From NCBI GenBank assembly GCA_046329815.1, contig JAXLTY010000003.1:310001-374000 (forward strand): a stretch of 64,000 bases of DNA, in the 5' to 3' direction. Every line of letters starts with the position of its first letter. Position 1 is the first letter of the stretch. Shown piece by piece: positions 25,852-35,600 of this stretch. Made by a program: the position numbers and the translations under genes. Source of the DNA: JADJSS01 sp046329815. GTDB lineage: Bacteria > Bacteroidota > Bacteroidia > Chitinophagales > JADIYW01. The notes under the pieces are model-generated. The model saw only the letters and a program-made list of their open reading frames with translations. It had not been told where the DNA came from and made no database searches.

Positions 25852-28281
25852 ATGAAAAAGATTTTATTTGCTGCATTCTTATTTTATTTAAACACACTGC
25901 TTTTTGGCAATTCTATTACCGGAATCGTTGCAGATGAAAATAAAAAACCGATAGAGTTTTCAAATATCCTTTTACACAAATACAATGATTCTACTTACCT
26001 GAATGGAACAACGACAGACAGTCTTGGAAAATTTGATTTGCAAAATATTGAAGACGGCAATTATTTTATGGAAGTAGTATATGTTGGCTACAAAACAGAT
26101 ACCATTCAAAATATTGCAGTACAAAATAATGAAACGAAGAATTTTGAGAATATTCAGCTTTTTCCGGAAGCCAATGTGTTAAAAGGCGTTGAAGTTTCAG
26201 CATCAAGACCAGTTATTGAACGCAAAGCAGACCGCATCGTTTACAATGTAGAAAACAGCGCGAAATCAAGCGGCGAAAATGTAATGGATCTTTTGCGCTC
26301 AGTGCCTGGCGTTACTGTTAACGGCAACGACCAGATTCGTGTAAACGGCAAATCAGATGTACAGGTGATGGTCAACGGAAAAGTAGAACAACTAAGCGGC
26401 GACCAACTGGCAAGTTTATTAAAGTCTATTCAAAGTTCTAACGTTAAAAAAATTGAAGTGGTCAGCAATCCTTCTGCCAGATATGATGCTGATGCAAAAG
26501 GTGGTGTTTTAGAAATTCAGTTAAAATCAAATCTGAGAACAGGAACCAATGGCTCGGTGTATGTTAACTATCGCCAAAATGAATATGCAAGTACAGAAAC
26601 CGGCTTCAACATCAACGTAAATCATAAGAAAATAACGTTAAGCACGAACTACAATTTTGGCTACAATAATAATTACCAAAAGAATCTTTACATAAGAGAC
26701 TTTGCCGGTGAGAATTCTGTAGAAAGATTTGATGAAAACAGTTACGATAAAAATAAATTTATCAGTCATTACGGAAATCTAAGTCTTAAATACAATATCA
26801 ACGAAAGAAATACGATTGGTATTGGCGGCGAGATTTTTCAGTTCAAAAATCCGCATGTTGCAACTTCTGCTCTGAATGTTTACAACAACATCAACACTTC
26901 TGAAAATATTAATTCGATACAAAAAACCATTAATAATTCGAATGGTAAAAGTATAAATCCATCTGCTAACTTTAATTTCAGAAGCCAGTTGGATAGTCTT
27001 GGCAGCACGCTGGAACTTACTTACGATTACACTTATTTTAATTTATTTACAGAAAGTCATTTGAATATGGCTTATTTGGATTCCGTTGCAAATGAAACCA
27101 ACAAACCGCGTTTAGATTTCAAGCAGGACAATCCGTACATTGTTAATTTACATACATCGAAACTGAATTACAGCAAACCATTAAAACATGGCCACAGCAT
27201 TGAATTTGGCGTAAAATTCACCTGGACGAAAACAAGTAATGACATTCAGTACAAAAATTTCAACGGCACTGAATATGTTTTCGACAGCACCAAATCCAAT
27301 AAATTTCAATACACAGAAAACATCAACGCGATCTTTTCAACCTGGAGCAAAACCTGGAAAAAAGGATGGAGCACCAACTTAGGTTTACGCATCGAACAAA
27401 CCAATACCAATCAGCATTCTTATACGCTAAACACTACAACTAAGAGACACTATGTGGATTTCTTTCCGAGTTTATTTATTCAAAAAACCATCAAAGATAA
27501 GCACAGCATCAATGTCAATTACAGCAGAAAGATACAACGTCCTGATTTCAATGATTTGAATCCATTCCAGTTTTATCTGAGTCCATATTCTATCTGGACT
27601 GGCAATGCAAACCTGAAACCGCAATATGCGAACATTACTGAGTTTACATATACTTACGACAACGCATACAGCTTTTTTATCGGACACGAAAACCTGAACA
27701 ACAACTATACGCATCTGGTATTTCAGGATGACAGCACCAAGATATCAACATATCGCGCTACTAACTTTAAAGTGCGTAACAACCTGAATATCGGTGTTAA
27801 TATCAACAAAGATATTTTCAAATGGTGGACGATCTCTTATTCTGCACAATACACTTTCTTCCGATATAATTCTATCGTGAATAATTCGCCGTTTGTAGTA
27901 AGTTCAAACAAATTCAATATTTCAATGGACAACACTTTTATTATACCAAAAGGATTTACCATAAACGTATTTGGATTTTACACTTCGCCGCACTTAGATG
28001 CAACTGATATTATGAAAAGCGATGGTATGCTGAATATTTCTGTTTCAAAAACATTCCTTAATAAATCACTAAGAATACGCTTAGCAGGAAATGATATTTT
28101 GGGCACTAAGAATTTCTCCTACGATACCAACTACTTTAATGTAAATTCTAAAACAAGAAACAAATGGAGTTCACGTTTCTTTAGTTTTACTATTTCTTAC
28201 AATTTCCAGAAAGGAAAAAAATTCCAGAACACACGTGTGAATAAGAGCAATGACGAGGAAAAAAGCAGAATCGGTGGCTAA
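25852..28281 (+). CDS. TonB-dependent-receptor-like outer-membrane barrel
   Basis: 809 residues. Signal peptide, then a CarboxypepD-regulatory-like beta-sandwich (SITGIVADENKKPIEFSNILL, about 20-105). A plug domain follows (MDLLRSVPGVTVNGNDQIRVNG, VMVNGK and YDADAKGGVLEIQLK, about 130-225), and then a long barrel of outer-membrane type. No TonB box is obvious and there is no SusD-like partner nearby. It therefore fits the stand-alone outer membrane beta-barrel family often encoded singly in Bacteroidota. The substrate is unknown. It ends at a hairpin. Confidence 0.88.
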   Translation: MKKILFAAFLFYLNTLLFGNSITGIVADENKKPIEFSNILLHKYNDSTYLNGTTTDSLGKFDLQNIEDGNYFMEVVYVGYKTDTIQNIAVQNNETKNFENIQLFPEANVLKGVEVSASRPVIERKADRIVYNVENSAKSSGENVMDLLRSVPGVTVNGNDQIRVNGKSDVQVMVNGKVEQLSGDQLASLLKSIQSSNVKKIEVVSNPSARYDADAKGGVLEIQLKSNLRTGTNGSVYVNYRQNEYASTETGFNINVNHKKITLSTNYNFGYNNNYQKNLYIRDFAGENSVERFDENSYDKNKFISHYGNLSLKYNINERNTIGIGGEIFQFKNPHVATSALNVYNNINTSENINSIQKTINNSNGKSINPSANFNFRSQLDSLGSTLELTYDYTYFNLFTESHLNMAYLDSVANETNKPRLDFKQDNPYIVNLHTSKLNYSKPLKHGHSIEFGVKFTWTKTSNDIQYKNFNGTEYVFDSTKSNKFQYTENINAIFSTWSKTWKKGWSTNLGLRIEQTNTNQHSYTLNTTTKRHYVDFFPSLFIQKTIKDKHSINVNYSRKIQRPDFNDLNPFQFYLSPYSIWTGNANLKPQYANITEFTYTYDNAYSFFIGHENLNNNYTHLVFQDDSTKISTYRATNFKVRNNLNIGVNINKDIFKWWTISYSAQYTFFRYNSIVNNSPFVVSSNKFNISMDNTFIIPKGFTINVFGFYTSPHLDATDIMKSDGMLNISVSKTFLNKSLRIRLAGNDILGTKNFSYDTNYFNVNSKTRNKWSSRFFSFTISYNFQKGKKFQNTRVNKSNDEEKSRIGG

Positions 28282-28313
28282 AGAGAGTTGTTTAAAAATA
28301 AAAACAGCTCTCT
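28282..28313 (+). terminator. Hairpin after the barrel-protein gene
   Basis: Stem of about 12 bp (AGAGAG...CTCTCT with one mismatch) and an A-rich loop right after the stop codon. No strong T-tract follows, so termination is uncertain. Confidence 0.45.
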
Positions 28314-28403
28314 GAACCACACTCCTTTTGGATGAAAAACCATGTTTAAGTCAATTAAAAAATCCAAATATCTGCCTATATTTACGGCTCTTAAAAAAAC
28401 AGT

Positions 28404-29807
28404 ATGCAGATAAAATTTGGAACTGATGGCTGGCGCGCCATCATTGCGCAGGAATTCACAACAGATAATGTGGCACGCGTAGCTTTCGCTACGGCAAAAT
28501 GGGTAAGTTCTATATCAGACAAACCATCTGTAACTATTGGCCATGATTGCCGTTTCGGCGGATCACTTTTCACGGAAACAACCATAAAAATGTTGTGCAG
28601 TCAAGGCGTGAAAGTATATGCACACAAAGGCATTTGCTCGACACCAATGGTTTCTTTAGGATGCGTAAAATTAAATACGACAGCTGGCGTTGTGATTACT
28701 GCTTCACACAATCCGCACACCTATAACGGATTTAAACTAAAATCAAATTTTGGCGGACCAAGCACGCCTGCTGATATTGCAAAAGTAGAAGCATTGATTC
28801 CTGAAAATATAGCAATTCCAAAAACAACTTTAGAAGAATTTGTGAGTAACGGTTTATTAGAATATGTTGATCTGGAAACGATGTATTTTAATCATGTGGA
28901 AGCATCTTTTGATATGAATGCGATTCGTAATTCAGGAATGACTTTTGGTTACGATGCCATGTACGGCGCCGGACAAAAGATTGCGCGTCGTTTATTGCCA
29001 ACAAATTTGGTGTATTTACATTGCGAAGAAAATCCGGGTTTTCATGGACAAGCGCCGGAACCATTGCATAAAAATTTACTGGAGTTTTCTGAGCTGATCA
29101 AGAATTCAACAGATATAGAATTTGGTTTCGCGAATGACGGCGATGCTGACAGGATTGGTTGTTATGACAATGAAGGCAACTTTATCGACTCGCATCATGT
29201 GTTGTTGTTGTTGATTCATTATCTGCATAAATACAAAGGACTTTCAGGTAAAGTTGCTATTTCTTTTACAGTTTCCGACAAAATAAAAAAACTATGCGAT
29301 CACTATAATTTGCCTTGCGAAGTAACACCGGTCGGTTTTAAATATGTATGTGAGATCATGGTAAATGAAAATGTGTTGGTTGGCGGCGAAGAAAGTGGTG
29401 GTATTGCTATCAAAGGTCATATTCCGGAACGCGATGGCGTTTGGATAGCACTGGTATTGATGGAGTTTATGGCAAAAACAGGCAAATCTATTAAGGAATT
29501 GATACAGGAAGTATATGATATTGTAGGTACATTTGATTACGACAGATATGACCTGCATATTTCTGAAGAAGTAAAACAAAAAGTGATTGCAAACTGCAAA
29601 AGCGATGCTTATAAAAACTTTGGCAAATACAGCATCGAGCACAAAGAAGATATTGATGGATGGAAATATTTCTTAAACGATGGCAGCATCTGGACAATGA
29701 TCCGTGCATCCGGAACAGAACCTGTTTTACGCGTGTATGCACAGGCAAAAGACAGAGCAGAAGTGATTGATGTATTAGAAACAGTAAAAGCAACTTTGCT
29801 AAACTAA
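28404..29807 (+). CDS. Phosphohexomutase (phosphoglucomutase/phosphomannomutase family)
   Basis: Interconverts hexose 1- and 6-phosphates. 467 residues. All four signature loops are present: the phosphoserine loop TASHNPHTYNGFK near 99-111, the metal loop NDGDADR near 241, the sugar-binding loop GGEESGG near 330, and the phosphate-binding loop RASGTEPVLR near 434. Substrate preference between glucose, mannose and glucosamine is not decidable. Stand-alone gene. Confidence 0.93.
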   Translation: MQIKFGTDGWRAIIAQEFTTDNVARVAFATAKWVSSISDKPSVTIGHDCRFGGSLFTETTIKMLCSQGVKVYAHKGICSTPMVSLGCVKLNTTAGVVITASHNPHTYNGFKLKSNFGGPSTPADIAKVEALIPENIAIPKTTLEEFVSNGLLEYVDLETMYFNHVEASFDMNAIRNSGMTFGYDAMYGAGQKIARRLLPTNLVYLHCEENPGFHGQAPEPLHKNLLEFSELIKNSTDIEFGFANDGDADRIGCYDNEGNFIDSHHVLLLLIHYLHKYKGLSGKVAISFTVSDKIKKLCDHYNLPCEVTPVGFKYVCEIMVNENVLVGGEESGGIAIKGHIPERDGVWIALVLMEFMAKTGKSIKELIQEVYDIVGTFDYDRYDLHISEEVKQKVIANCKSDAYKNFGKYSIEHKEDIDGWKYFLNDGSIWTMIRASGTEPVLRVYAQAKDRAEVIDVLETVKATLLN

Positions 29808-29850
29808 CTACGCAAACTTATTATTTTTTGTGTGTAATTAAACTGAAAAC

Positions 29851-31038
29851 TTACTCATTGAGTTTCAGTTTATCTATTATTTTACCTCTTTTATTCATTA
29901 CTTTTAAATCAACTCTGGTGTAAAAGAAATATGATAAAATATAAGCGAATGCCATCCACATCAGGTAGCTGACAAAAATATGATTGGCTGCGTTGAATCC
30001 AATAATATGCAAACAAAAAATAACGACAATAAAGAAAGTGCCATGAAGCAAAAACATACTATACGATATGTTGCTCGTAAACAAGATGAAATGATTGATA
30101 AAATTATCCTTGAATTTTATCGTTTTTAAGCACGGCAGAAAACACATAAAACCTAATGGTCCGATCAGGTAAAACAGTGTAAAGAAATAAAAGGTAGTCG
30201 CAGGATAGATGGTTACATAATTATTCGCAGTTAACCAGTAGTAAGCCATATTGGATAAATAAAGCACCAACCCAATTACCAAGAATTTGTAACGGTTATT
30301 ATGCCAGAAATCCTGGTAGAAGTAACATACATAAGCAGCCAGCAAACCAACGGCTATCGTATCCATACGTAATATCACAATTTCCTTAAACTGGAAAAAC
30401 TGCAATACCGAATGATCCGGAAACACATAAAAATAATAGTACACTTTTAACAGGTTACAAACCACGATATACAAGAGCACTATAAAAATGAATGACCTTC
30501 TTTTACTCAGATTTAGTATTGTTGTAATAAAATAAAAAATGATCGGAAACGAAAAATAGAACCATTCTTCAACAGAGATCGTCCAGGTTTCCGTATAAAA
30601 TTTTACATTATTGGCATACAGGTTATGAGTAAAGAAATAATTAGCAAAAGGAATCTCGAAATTAGGGTTATACAACTTAGTAAGCACAACCAAAATAGTG
30701 AGTATCAGATAATAACTCGGCAAGGTACGCACCCAGCGCATCACCAAAAAACGCGCAGTATATTTAGGCGTTATCTTATCCAGTTTATGTACATCTTTCA
30801 GGTGATGATAACCGATTAAAAAACCACTGCACACAAAAAACATATCTACCGGATCCGGAAACGGAATCTTTTTAAAATCCAAACCAATCAGCTTTGCCGT
30901 TATCTGCAGAAAATGCATATGCATCACCAGTACCACCGAAAACGCGCGCACGATATCAAAGCCGAAATATCGTTTTTCCGGATGGGTATTAATTTTAAAA
31001 AAAGGCGACATTATACGGCTCGCAGTTTGTGATAGCAT
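29851..31038 (-). CDS. Acyltransferase 3 family membrane protein (OafA-like)
   Basis: 395 residues with about ten membrane helices. Family marks: FDIVRAFSVVLVMHMHFLQI near 27-46 with the conserved Arg and His, SGFLIGYHH near 70, and TWTISVEEWFYFSFP near 148. These enzymes transfer acetyl or other acyl groups to cell-surface sugars. An alternative start at 31011 is possible. Its C-terminal codons form part of a hairpin that may help end transcription. Confidence 0.9.
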   Translation of the reverse strand: MLSQTASRIMSPFFKINTHPEKRYFGFDIVRAFSVVLVMHMHFLQITAKLIGLDFKKIPFPDPVDMFFVCSGFLIGYHHLKDVHKLDKITPKYTARFLVMRWVRTLPSYYLILTILVVLTKLYNPNFEIPFANYFFTHNLYANNVKFYTETWTISVEEWFYFSFPIIFYFITTILNLSKRRSFIFIVLLYIVVCNLLKVYYYFYVFPDHSVLQFFQFKEIVILRMDTIAVGLLAAYVCYFYQDFWHNNRYKFLVIGLVLYLSNMAYYWLTANNYVTIYPATTFYFFTLFYLIGPLGFMCFLPCLKTIKFKDNFINHFILFTSNISYSMFLLHGTFFIVVIFCLHIIGFNAANHIFVSYLMWMAFAYILSYFFYTRVDLKVMNKRGKIIDKLKLNE

Positions 31039-31173
31039 TTCTAAATCAATCTAACTATTGCGAACATAAGCAATAAAAATGAGCCGTGCAAGCTATCCGC
31101 AAAACTAAGCTTCTATTGTTTGCGTTCATTTAATTGAATATCTTTAGTAAACTTTTGTATTCAAAAAACAGTC

Positions 31174-33138
31174 ATGAACCGTTGCAGGCAAATACTAGTG
31201 ATTACGTTTTTATTGTTCAACAATTTTGTTTGGGCGCAAACAACTTTAATTGACAATGCACTCCAACAAGTACATGCTGCTAAAAGCAATCCTGAAAAAC
31301 TAACGGCTTATCTGCAATTATTCGAACAGCATGAAAGTATTCTTAAAGACAGTTTGTGGCAATATGTGTTGCGCGCGAAACAACTCGTTCCTAAAAATGA
31401 CAAGATCAATAACGGTTATGTAACTATTGCACTTGTTAATGCATTGATGCGCCTGGATATGGTGGACACTGCGCTTATCATCACTGAAAAAGAATTACCA
31501 AATTACAATGCAGACAACACTAACGAAAGACCTTTATTTTTTAAATTCTCCAAATTAAAAAGCGATTGCTACGCATCTGTTTCCAACTATAAAGATGCTT
31601 CTGCCATTATTTACAACACAATAGACTTTGCAGAAAAATATAAAGATACTGCAACACTGTCTGTAAACTACAATGCATTAGGTGAAATTGCCTACAACAG
31701 CAATTTTATGAATGATGCATTTAAATGGTATTTAAAAGCATTGACGGTTACCAAAGAACAAAAAAGATATGACATCCAAAACGCGGTTGCCTATATCAAC
31801 TTAGCTATGTCTTATGAATGGATTGAAAAACCGGATTCAGCGAGATACTATGTAGATAAAGCGATTCCGGTTTGCAATGAAATACAAAATCTGTATTATT
31901 TATGCAATGCATACATGGCTTTGTCCAGTAATTACAGGCATGCGAAAAAATTCAAGGAAGCAGAGATCTACATGCTGCAGGCAATCGATATCCGCAAAAA
32001 AACGGAAGGCAAAATTGTATTTTCCAACGAACAATTAGGACTTGGAAATTTATACTTTCGTTCCGGTCAGTACGAAAAAGCCATTGCTGTTTTTAAAGAT
32101 GGACTTGCTTATGACGACTCTATTAACAGCAATTTTTCCGTTAAGAAAAAAGCATCTAACATCATTATACGTTTGTACTATTACCAGGGATTGGCAAGAT
32201 GTTATAAAGCAACAGGACAAAATGATCTCTACGAGCAAATGCTGGAAGATATGCTGTCTATAAAAGACACATTGAATCAAATTAATGCAGCCGACGCTAT
32301 GGCTGATATGCAGATAAAATACGAAACACAGAAAAAAGAAAACACCATCATTCAGCAAAAATTAGATCTGTCTAAAAAGAATTTATTGCTGTATGGTTCT
32401 ATAGGTTTATTTTTAGCGCTGCTGATTATTTTTGGCGTTATATTCTGGAGTTATAAAAGCCGCCAGGAATTAAAATTGCAACAGCAAATTGAAGAAGATA
32501 AATGGCAGACACAACAGGAAGTTGCCAAAGCGGAAGAGAAAGAACGCAACCGTATTGCTGCCGATCTGCACGATAATTTAGGTGTGTATGCAGCGTCTAT
32601 CGCGTCGAATTTAAACAGTATTCAAATCGACAATCAGAATGAAAACAACATCATCGCGTTAAACGAATTACGCAATAACTCGCAGGCAATTGTTTCGCAA
32701 CTGAATGATACGATTTGGGTTTTGAAGAAAGATACCATTTTATTAACCGCTGTCAGTGACCGAATAAAATTACTAATCAGCCGCGCACAAAAAAGCTTTC
32801 CGAATATTCAGTTCAATGTTATCGAAGATATTGAAAACGATATTGAATTCAGCGCGCCACATGCGTATCAATTGTACCGCATCATGCAGGAAGCCATCAA
32901 CAATGCATTAAAACACAGCAAAGGCACGCAGATCAATATCGTTATTATCAGCAAGGAAAACTGGGAAATCACGATAGAAGACAATGGCGTTGGTTTGGCG
33001 GCAACAGTAAATAACAGAACAGATGGCGGCAACGGCAAAAAAAACATGCAGGAACGTGCAGCAGAATCCGGCTGGCATATTGGTTGGTTTTCTGATATTG
33101 AAGGAACGAAAGTCTGTATATCACCTACTACAAATTGA
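31174..33138 (+). CDS. TPR-containing sensor histidine kinase (HisKA_3/NarL type)
   Basis: 654 residues: signal peptide (to about WAQ), a periplasmic array of TPR-like helical repeats to about 390, one membrane helix (about 402-424), a coiled coil, the dimerisation helix with phospho-acceptor H466 in ADLHDNLG, and a HATPase domain (N-box QEAINNALKHS, G1 EDNGVG). Histidine kinases of this build pair with LuxR-type regulators, and one follows 89 bp downstream. The signal is unknown. Confidence 0.93.
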   Translation: MNRCRQILVITFLLFNNFVWAQTTLIDNALQQVHAAKSNPEKLTAYLQLFEQHESILKDSLWQYVLRAKQLVPKNDKINNGYVTIALVNALMRLDMVDTALIITEKELPNYNADNTNERPLFFKFSKLKSDCYASVSNYKDASAIIYNTIDFAEKYKDTATLSVNYNALGEIAYNSNFMNDAFKWYLKALTVTKEQKRYDIQNAVAYINLAMSYEWIEKPDSARYYVDKAIPVCNEIQNLYYLCNAYMALSSNYRHAKKFKEAEIYMLQAIDIRKKTEGKIVFSNEQLGLGNLYFRSGQYEKAIAVFKDGLAYDDSINSNFSVKKKASNIIIRLYYYQGLARCYKATGQNDLYEQMLEDMLSIKDTLNQINAADAMADMQIKYETQKKENTIIQQKLDLSKKNLLLYGSIGLFLALLIIFGVIFWSYKSRQELKLQQQIEEDKWQTQQEVAKAEEKERNRIAADLHDNLGVYAASIASNLNSIQIDNQNENNIIALNELRNNSQAIVSQLNDTIWVLKKDTILLTAVSDRIKLLISRAQKSFPNIQFNVIEDIENDIEFSAPHAYQLYRIMQEAINNALKHSKGTQINIVIISKENWEITIEDNGVGLAATVNNRTDGGNGKKNMQERAAESGWHIGWFSDIEGTKVCISPTTN

Positions 33139-33187
33139 TTATACTATTTGTAAAAAAAGGTGTCTAATTTTATAACATCATACACAT

Positions 33188-33210
33188 CATTGCGAGGAAC
33201 GAAGCAATCT
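33188..33210 (+). repeat. REP-like half element between kinase and regulator
   Basis: CATTGC, then a GAGGAACGAA loop, then GCAATCT: a 5-bp inner stem ATTGC/GCAAT round the conserved loop. It is the same design as the elements at 5185 and 44855 but with different stem bases. Confidence 0.6.
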
Positions 33211-33227
33211 AAAAATAAACGATAACT

Positions 33228-33896
33228 ATGAGCTACAGAATAGCGGTCACCGAAGATAATGCCATCAACCGGAATATGTTCAAGCAGAAAGCACAGCAAA
33301 TGGCTGATGTGAAAATTATTTTTGTTGCAGAAAATGGTAATGAATGCTTACAGGAACTAAAAGGATTGCCGCACAATATGTTGCCACAGGTTATTTTTAT
33401 GGATCTCGAAATGCCGGAAATGGATGGCATCGAAACCATACAAATCGCGAAATCACTTTATCCGAATATTCATTTTATTGTGCTGACGGTTTTTGATGAT
33501 GACGATAAAATATTTGAAGCCATCAAAGCAGGAGCTTCCGGTTATTTGCTGAAACATGAACCGGCAAACATTTTACAGGAAGCGCTCATCAACGTGATAG
33601 AAACAGGCGGCGCGCCGATGAGTCCTGCGATTGCGCGCAAAACATTAAAATTGTTGAGCAATGTGCAGGCACCGGTGGCAGCGAATACAGAAAACTCTTT
33701 TCCTGAATTTATTACCGAACGCGAAAAAGAAATTTTAAAACATACCATCAACGGCTGGGACGCCAAGCGCATCAGCTCCGAACTGAATGTAAGCGTACTC
33801 ACCGTGCGCAAACACATCGCGAACATTTATGAAAAGCTACACGTCAGTTCTAAAGCACAAATTATTTCGCTGGCTCATAAAAATAAATGGCTGTAA
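33228..33896 (+). CDS. NarL/LuxR-family response regulator
   Basis: 222 residues. Receiver domain with acidic pocket (VTEDN near 7-11), phospho-acceptor D59 in IFMDLEMPEMDG, and K near 107 in LLKHEP. LuxR-type helix-turn-helix at about 155-215 (TEREKEILKHTINGWDAKR, VSVLTVRKHIANIYEKL). Almost certainly the partner of the histidine kinase immediately upstream. Target genes are not evident. Confidence 0.93.
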   Translation: MSYRIAVTEDNAINRNMFKQKAQQMADVKIIFVAENGNECLQELKGLPHNMLPQVIFMDLEMPEMDGIETIQIAKSLYPNIHFIVLTVFDDDDKIFEAIKAGASGYLLKHEPANILQEALINVIETGGAPMSPAIARKTLKLLSNVQAPVAANTENSFPEFITEREKEILKHTINGWDAKRISSELNVSVLTVRKHIANIYEKLHVSSKAQIISLAHKNKWL

Positions 33897-33901
33897 AGTT
33901 A

Positions 33902-34591
33902 TCAAATTTCTTCACCATTAATATTTGTCGTCAGCACTTCACTCATGTAATCTAAAAAAGGTCGCATGGCTTTGAAGGTATCATTCGCTTGTTTTACAAA
34001 AGTGCTGCTTAATACTTCTTCATCGGTAAATCGCTTTATCAATAAAAATTGTTTGTAGCGCAGTAAATCAATCGCTTCGTGGTTAGCATCAAAACCTTTT
34101 GGCGTGGTTTTTAATTGCTCGCCTTGTAAAGCACCGAACGTTTTTATAAAGGTTTTGTCTGAAATAATTTTTCTTAACGGCATATCGCTAAATGCAATAT
34201 CATCGCGGATGCGTCTTAAGTCTTCTGCATTTGGCGACCAGAAACCACCGGCAAGCCATGTTTTATTTCCCGGTTCGAGATGAAAATACAAACCTCCGCG
34301 GCGATACTTGGTAGCACGACGATAGCTGCCGCTGAAGTAGGTACAGTATGGTGTCTTATCTGTAGAAAAACGTACATCTCTGTAAATACGATAACATGCT
34401 TTTTTACCGGACGGCGTTTCTATAATATCATGTTTATTGAGTTCATACAACAACTTTTCCGCAAAGTCATGTATATGCGACTGCTCTTTGATGTAGGTTT
34501 CTTTATGCTTCGCAAACCACTCGCGGTTGTTGTTCTTTTTGATGTTTTTTAAAAACGTAAATGCAGATGACGGAATAATGTATGTTGACAT
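33902..34591 (-). CDS. DUF2461-family protein
   Basis: 229 residues. The N-terminal FLKNIKKNNNREWFAKHK, the central YRIYRDVRFSTDKTPYCTYFSG and GGLYFHLEPGNKTWLAGGFW match the DUF2461 (TIGR02453) family of uncharacterised soluble proteins. Function unknown. It is the last gene of a minus-strand group with 34614-35024 and 35024-35413 (22 bp gap and a TGATG overlap). Confidence 0.88.
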   Translation of the reverse strand: MSTYIIPSSAFTFLKNIKKNNNREWFAKHKETYIKEQSHIHDFAEKLLYELNKHDIIETPSGKKACYRIYRDVRFSTDKTPYCTYFSGSYRRATKYRRGGLYFHLEPGNKTWLAGGFWSPNAEDLRRIRDDIAFSDMPLRKIISDKTFIKTFGALQGEQLKTTPKGFDANHEAIDLLRYKQFLLIKRFTDEEVLSSTFVKQANDTFKAMRPFLDYMSEVLTTNINGEEI

Positions 34592-34613
34592 GATTATATC
34601 TCACTTAAAGTTA

Positions 34614-35024
34614 CTATCCACGTTCAATAACTTTATCTGGATAGCCGGTAAATTTAATTTTAACATAGGAGGCCAAGTTCTTATGACCTGCTTCATTAAT
34701 ATTGACAAAGGTAATTGTTCCTATGATTTGTCTTTGTAAAGTAATCTTTGCATCCAGTATAATTGTTTTGTCTTCGCCTAAATAGGTAGCTAATGCAGTT
34801 TGATTACTGACATTTCCTTTCAGCACAGTTCCCTCCTGCCATAGGCCTTTGCCAGAATCGCCTAAAGTAAATTTAACGACATCGCACTCTAATTGCTGAA
34901 GATGTAAAGGTGCTTTACTGTTTCCATGCACCATTGCAGTAGGCGGCTCATGATTGTGAATTACAAAACAATGTTCATAGGTGAACTCAAGCGTATAATT
35001 GTGTATGAATGTTAATTCCGGCAT
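34614..35024 (-). CDS. Hypothetical protein, 136 residues
   Basis: Predicted all-beta protein without signal peptide (LTFIHNYTLEFTYEHCFVIH, later IILDAKITLQRQIIGTITFVN). Its start codon overlaps the stop of the upstream gene in a TGATG arrangement, so the two are co-translated and may work together. No family recognised. Confidence 0.6.
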   Translation of the reverse strand: MPELTFIHNYTLEFTYEHCFVIHNHEPPTAMVHGNSKAPLHLQQLECDVVKFTLGDSGKGLWQEGTVLKGNVSNQTALATYLGEDKTIILDAKITLQRQIIGTITFVNINEAGHKNLASYVKIKFTGYPDKVIERG

Positions 35025-35413
35025 CAGGTTAAAATTTGTTTACTGAATTTATCATCAATAGGAAAACTGAAATTGAACTTAACGACCTCACTCTTGGAAA
35101 ATTGTTCTTCAGGATTTGTTTCAAAAATGGATATGTATATTTCACCTGTCATGGTGTTGTCTTTGATGGTAGCAAAGAACTGGCTGTTCAGGTTTTCGCC
35201 TCCGATTATATACTTGGTGTTGGATCTTGCTGTAAAAGTACGTCCCCAGGTACATTCTAACCTGATGCGTATGTATGGTTCATAAAAAACACCATCGTGC
35301 CGTTCAAAATGTAAGGTACCTTCCCTGGTAAATGAATACCCTGTTTGTTGTGTTTTATTGTGTATTTGTGTCGTTTCCACATTAAACGTAACATCTATTT
35401 TGCGTTCTTTCAT
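35024..35413 (-). CDS. Hypothetical protein, 129 residues
   Basis: All-beta-looking protein starting MKERKIDVTFNVE. The frame stays open to a TTG at 35566. A TATATTTG promoter box at 35438-35431 lies inside that extension and the extension has no signal-peptide character, so the ATG at 35413 is preferred. Similar in size to its overlapping neighbour but not clearly paralogous. Function unknown. Confidence 0.55.
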   Translation of the reverse strand: MKERKIDVTFNVETTQIHNKTQQTGYSFTREGTLHFERHDGVFYEPYIRIRLECTWGRTFTARSNTKYIIGGENLNSQFFATIKDNTMTGEIYISIFETNPEEQFSKSEVVKFNFSFPIDDKFSKQILT

Positions 35414-35430
35414 AGGCGGCAGTGTATTAC

Positions 35431-35438
35431 CAAATATA
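35431..35438 (-). promoter_or_regulatory. -7 promoter box for the 35413 gene
   Basis: TATATTTG on the minus strand, 17 nt before the preferred ATG. No clear -33 box. Confidence 0.4.
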
Positions 35439-35600
35439 CTATTATTTCTGCAGAACTTACGTTTAATTTCAAAGTCAGCTTTGTCACTTTTTGCTGTGCC
35501 TTTCGAAAACCTAACTCTTTTGTGGTTTGTGGTTTGTTGGTTACAAACTAATAAGATCATGGACAAGTAACAGACGGTTCTAACCGTACTGATACTTGAT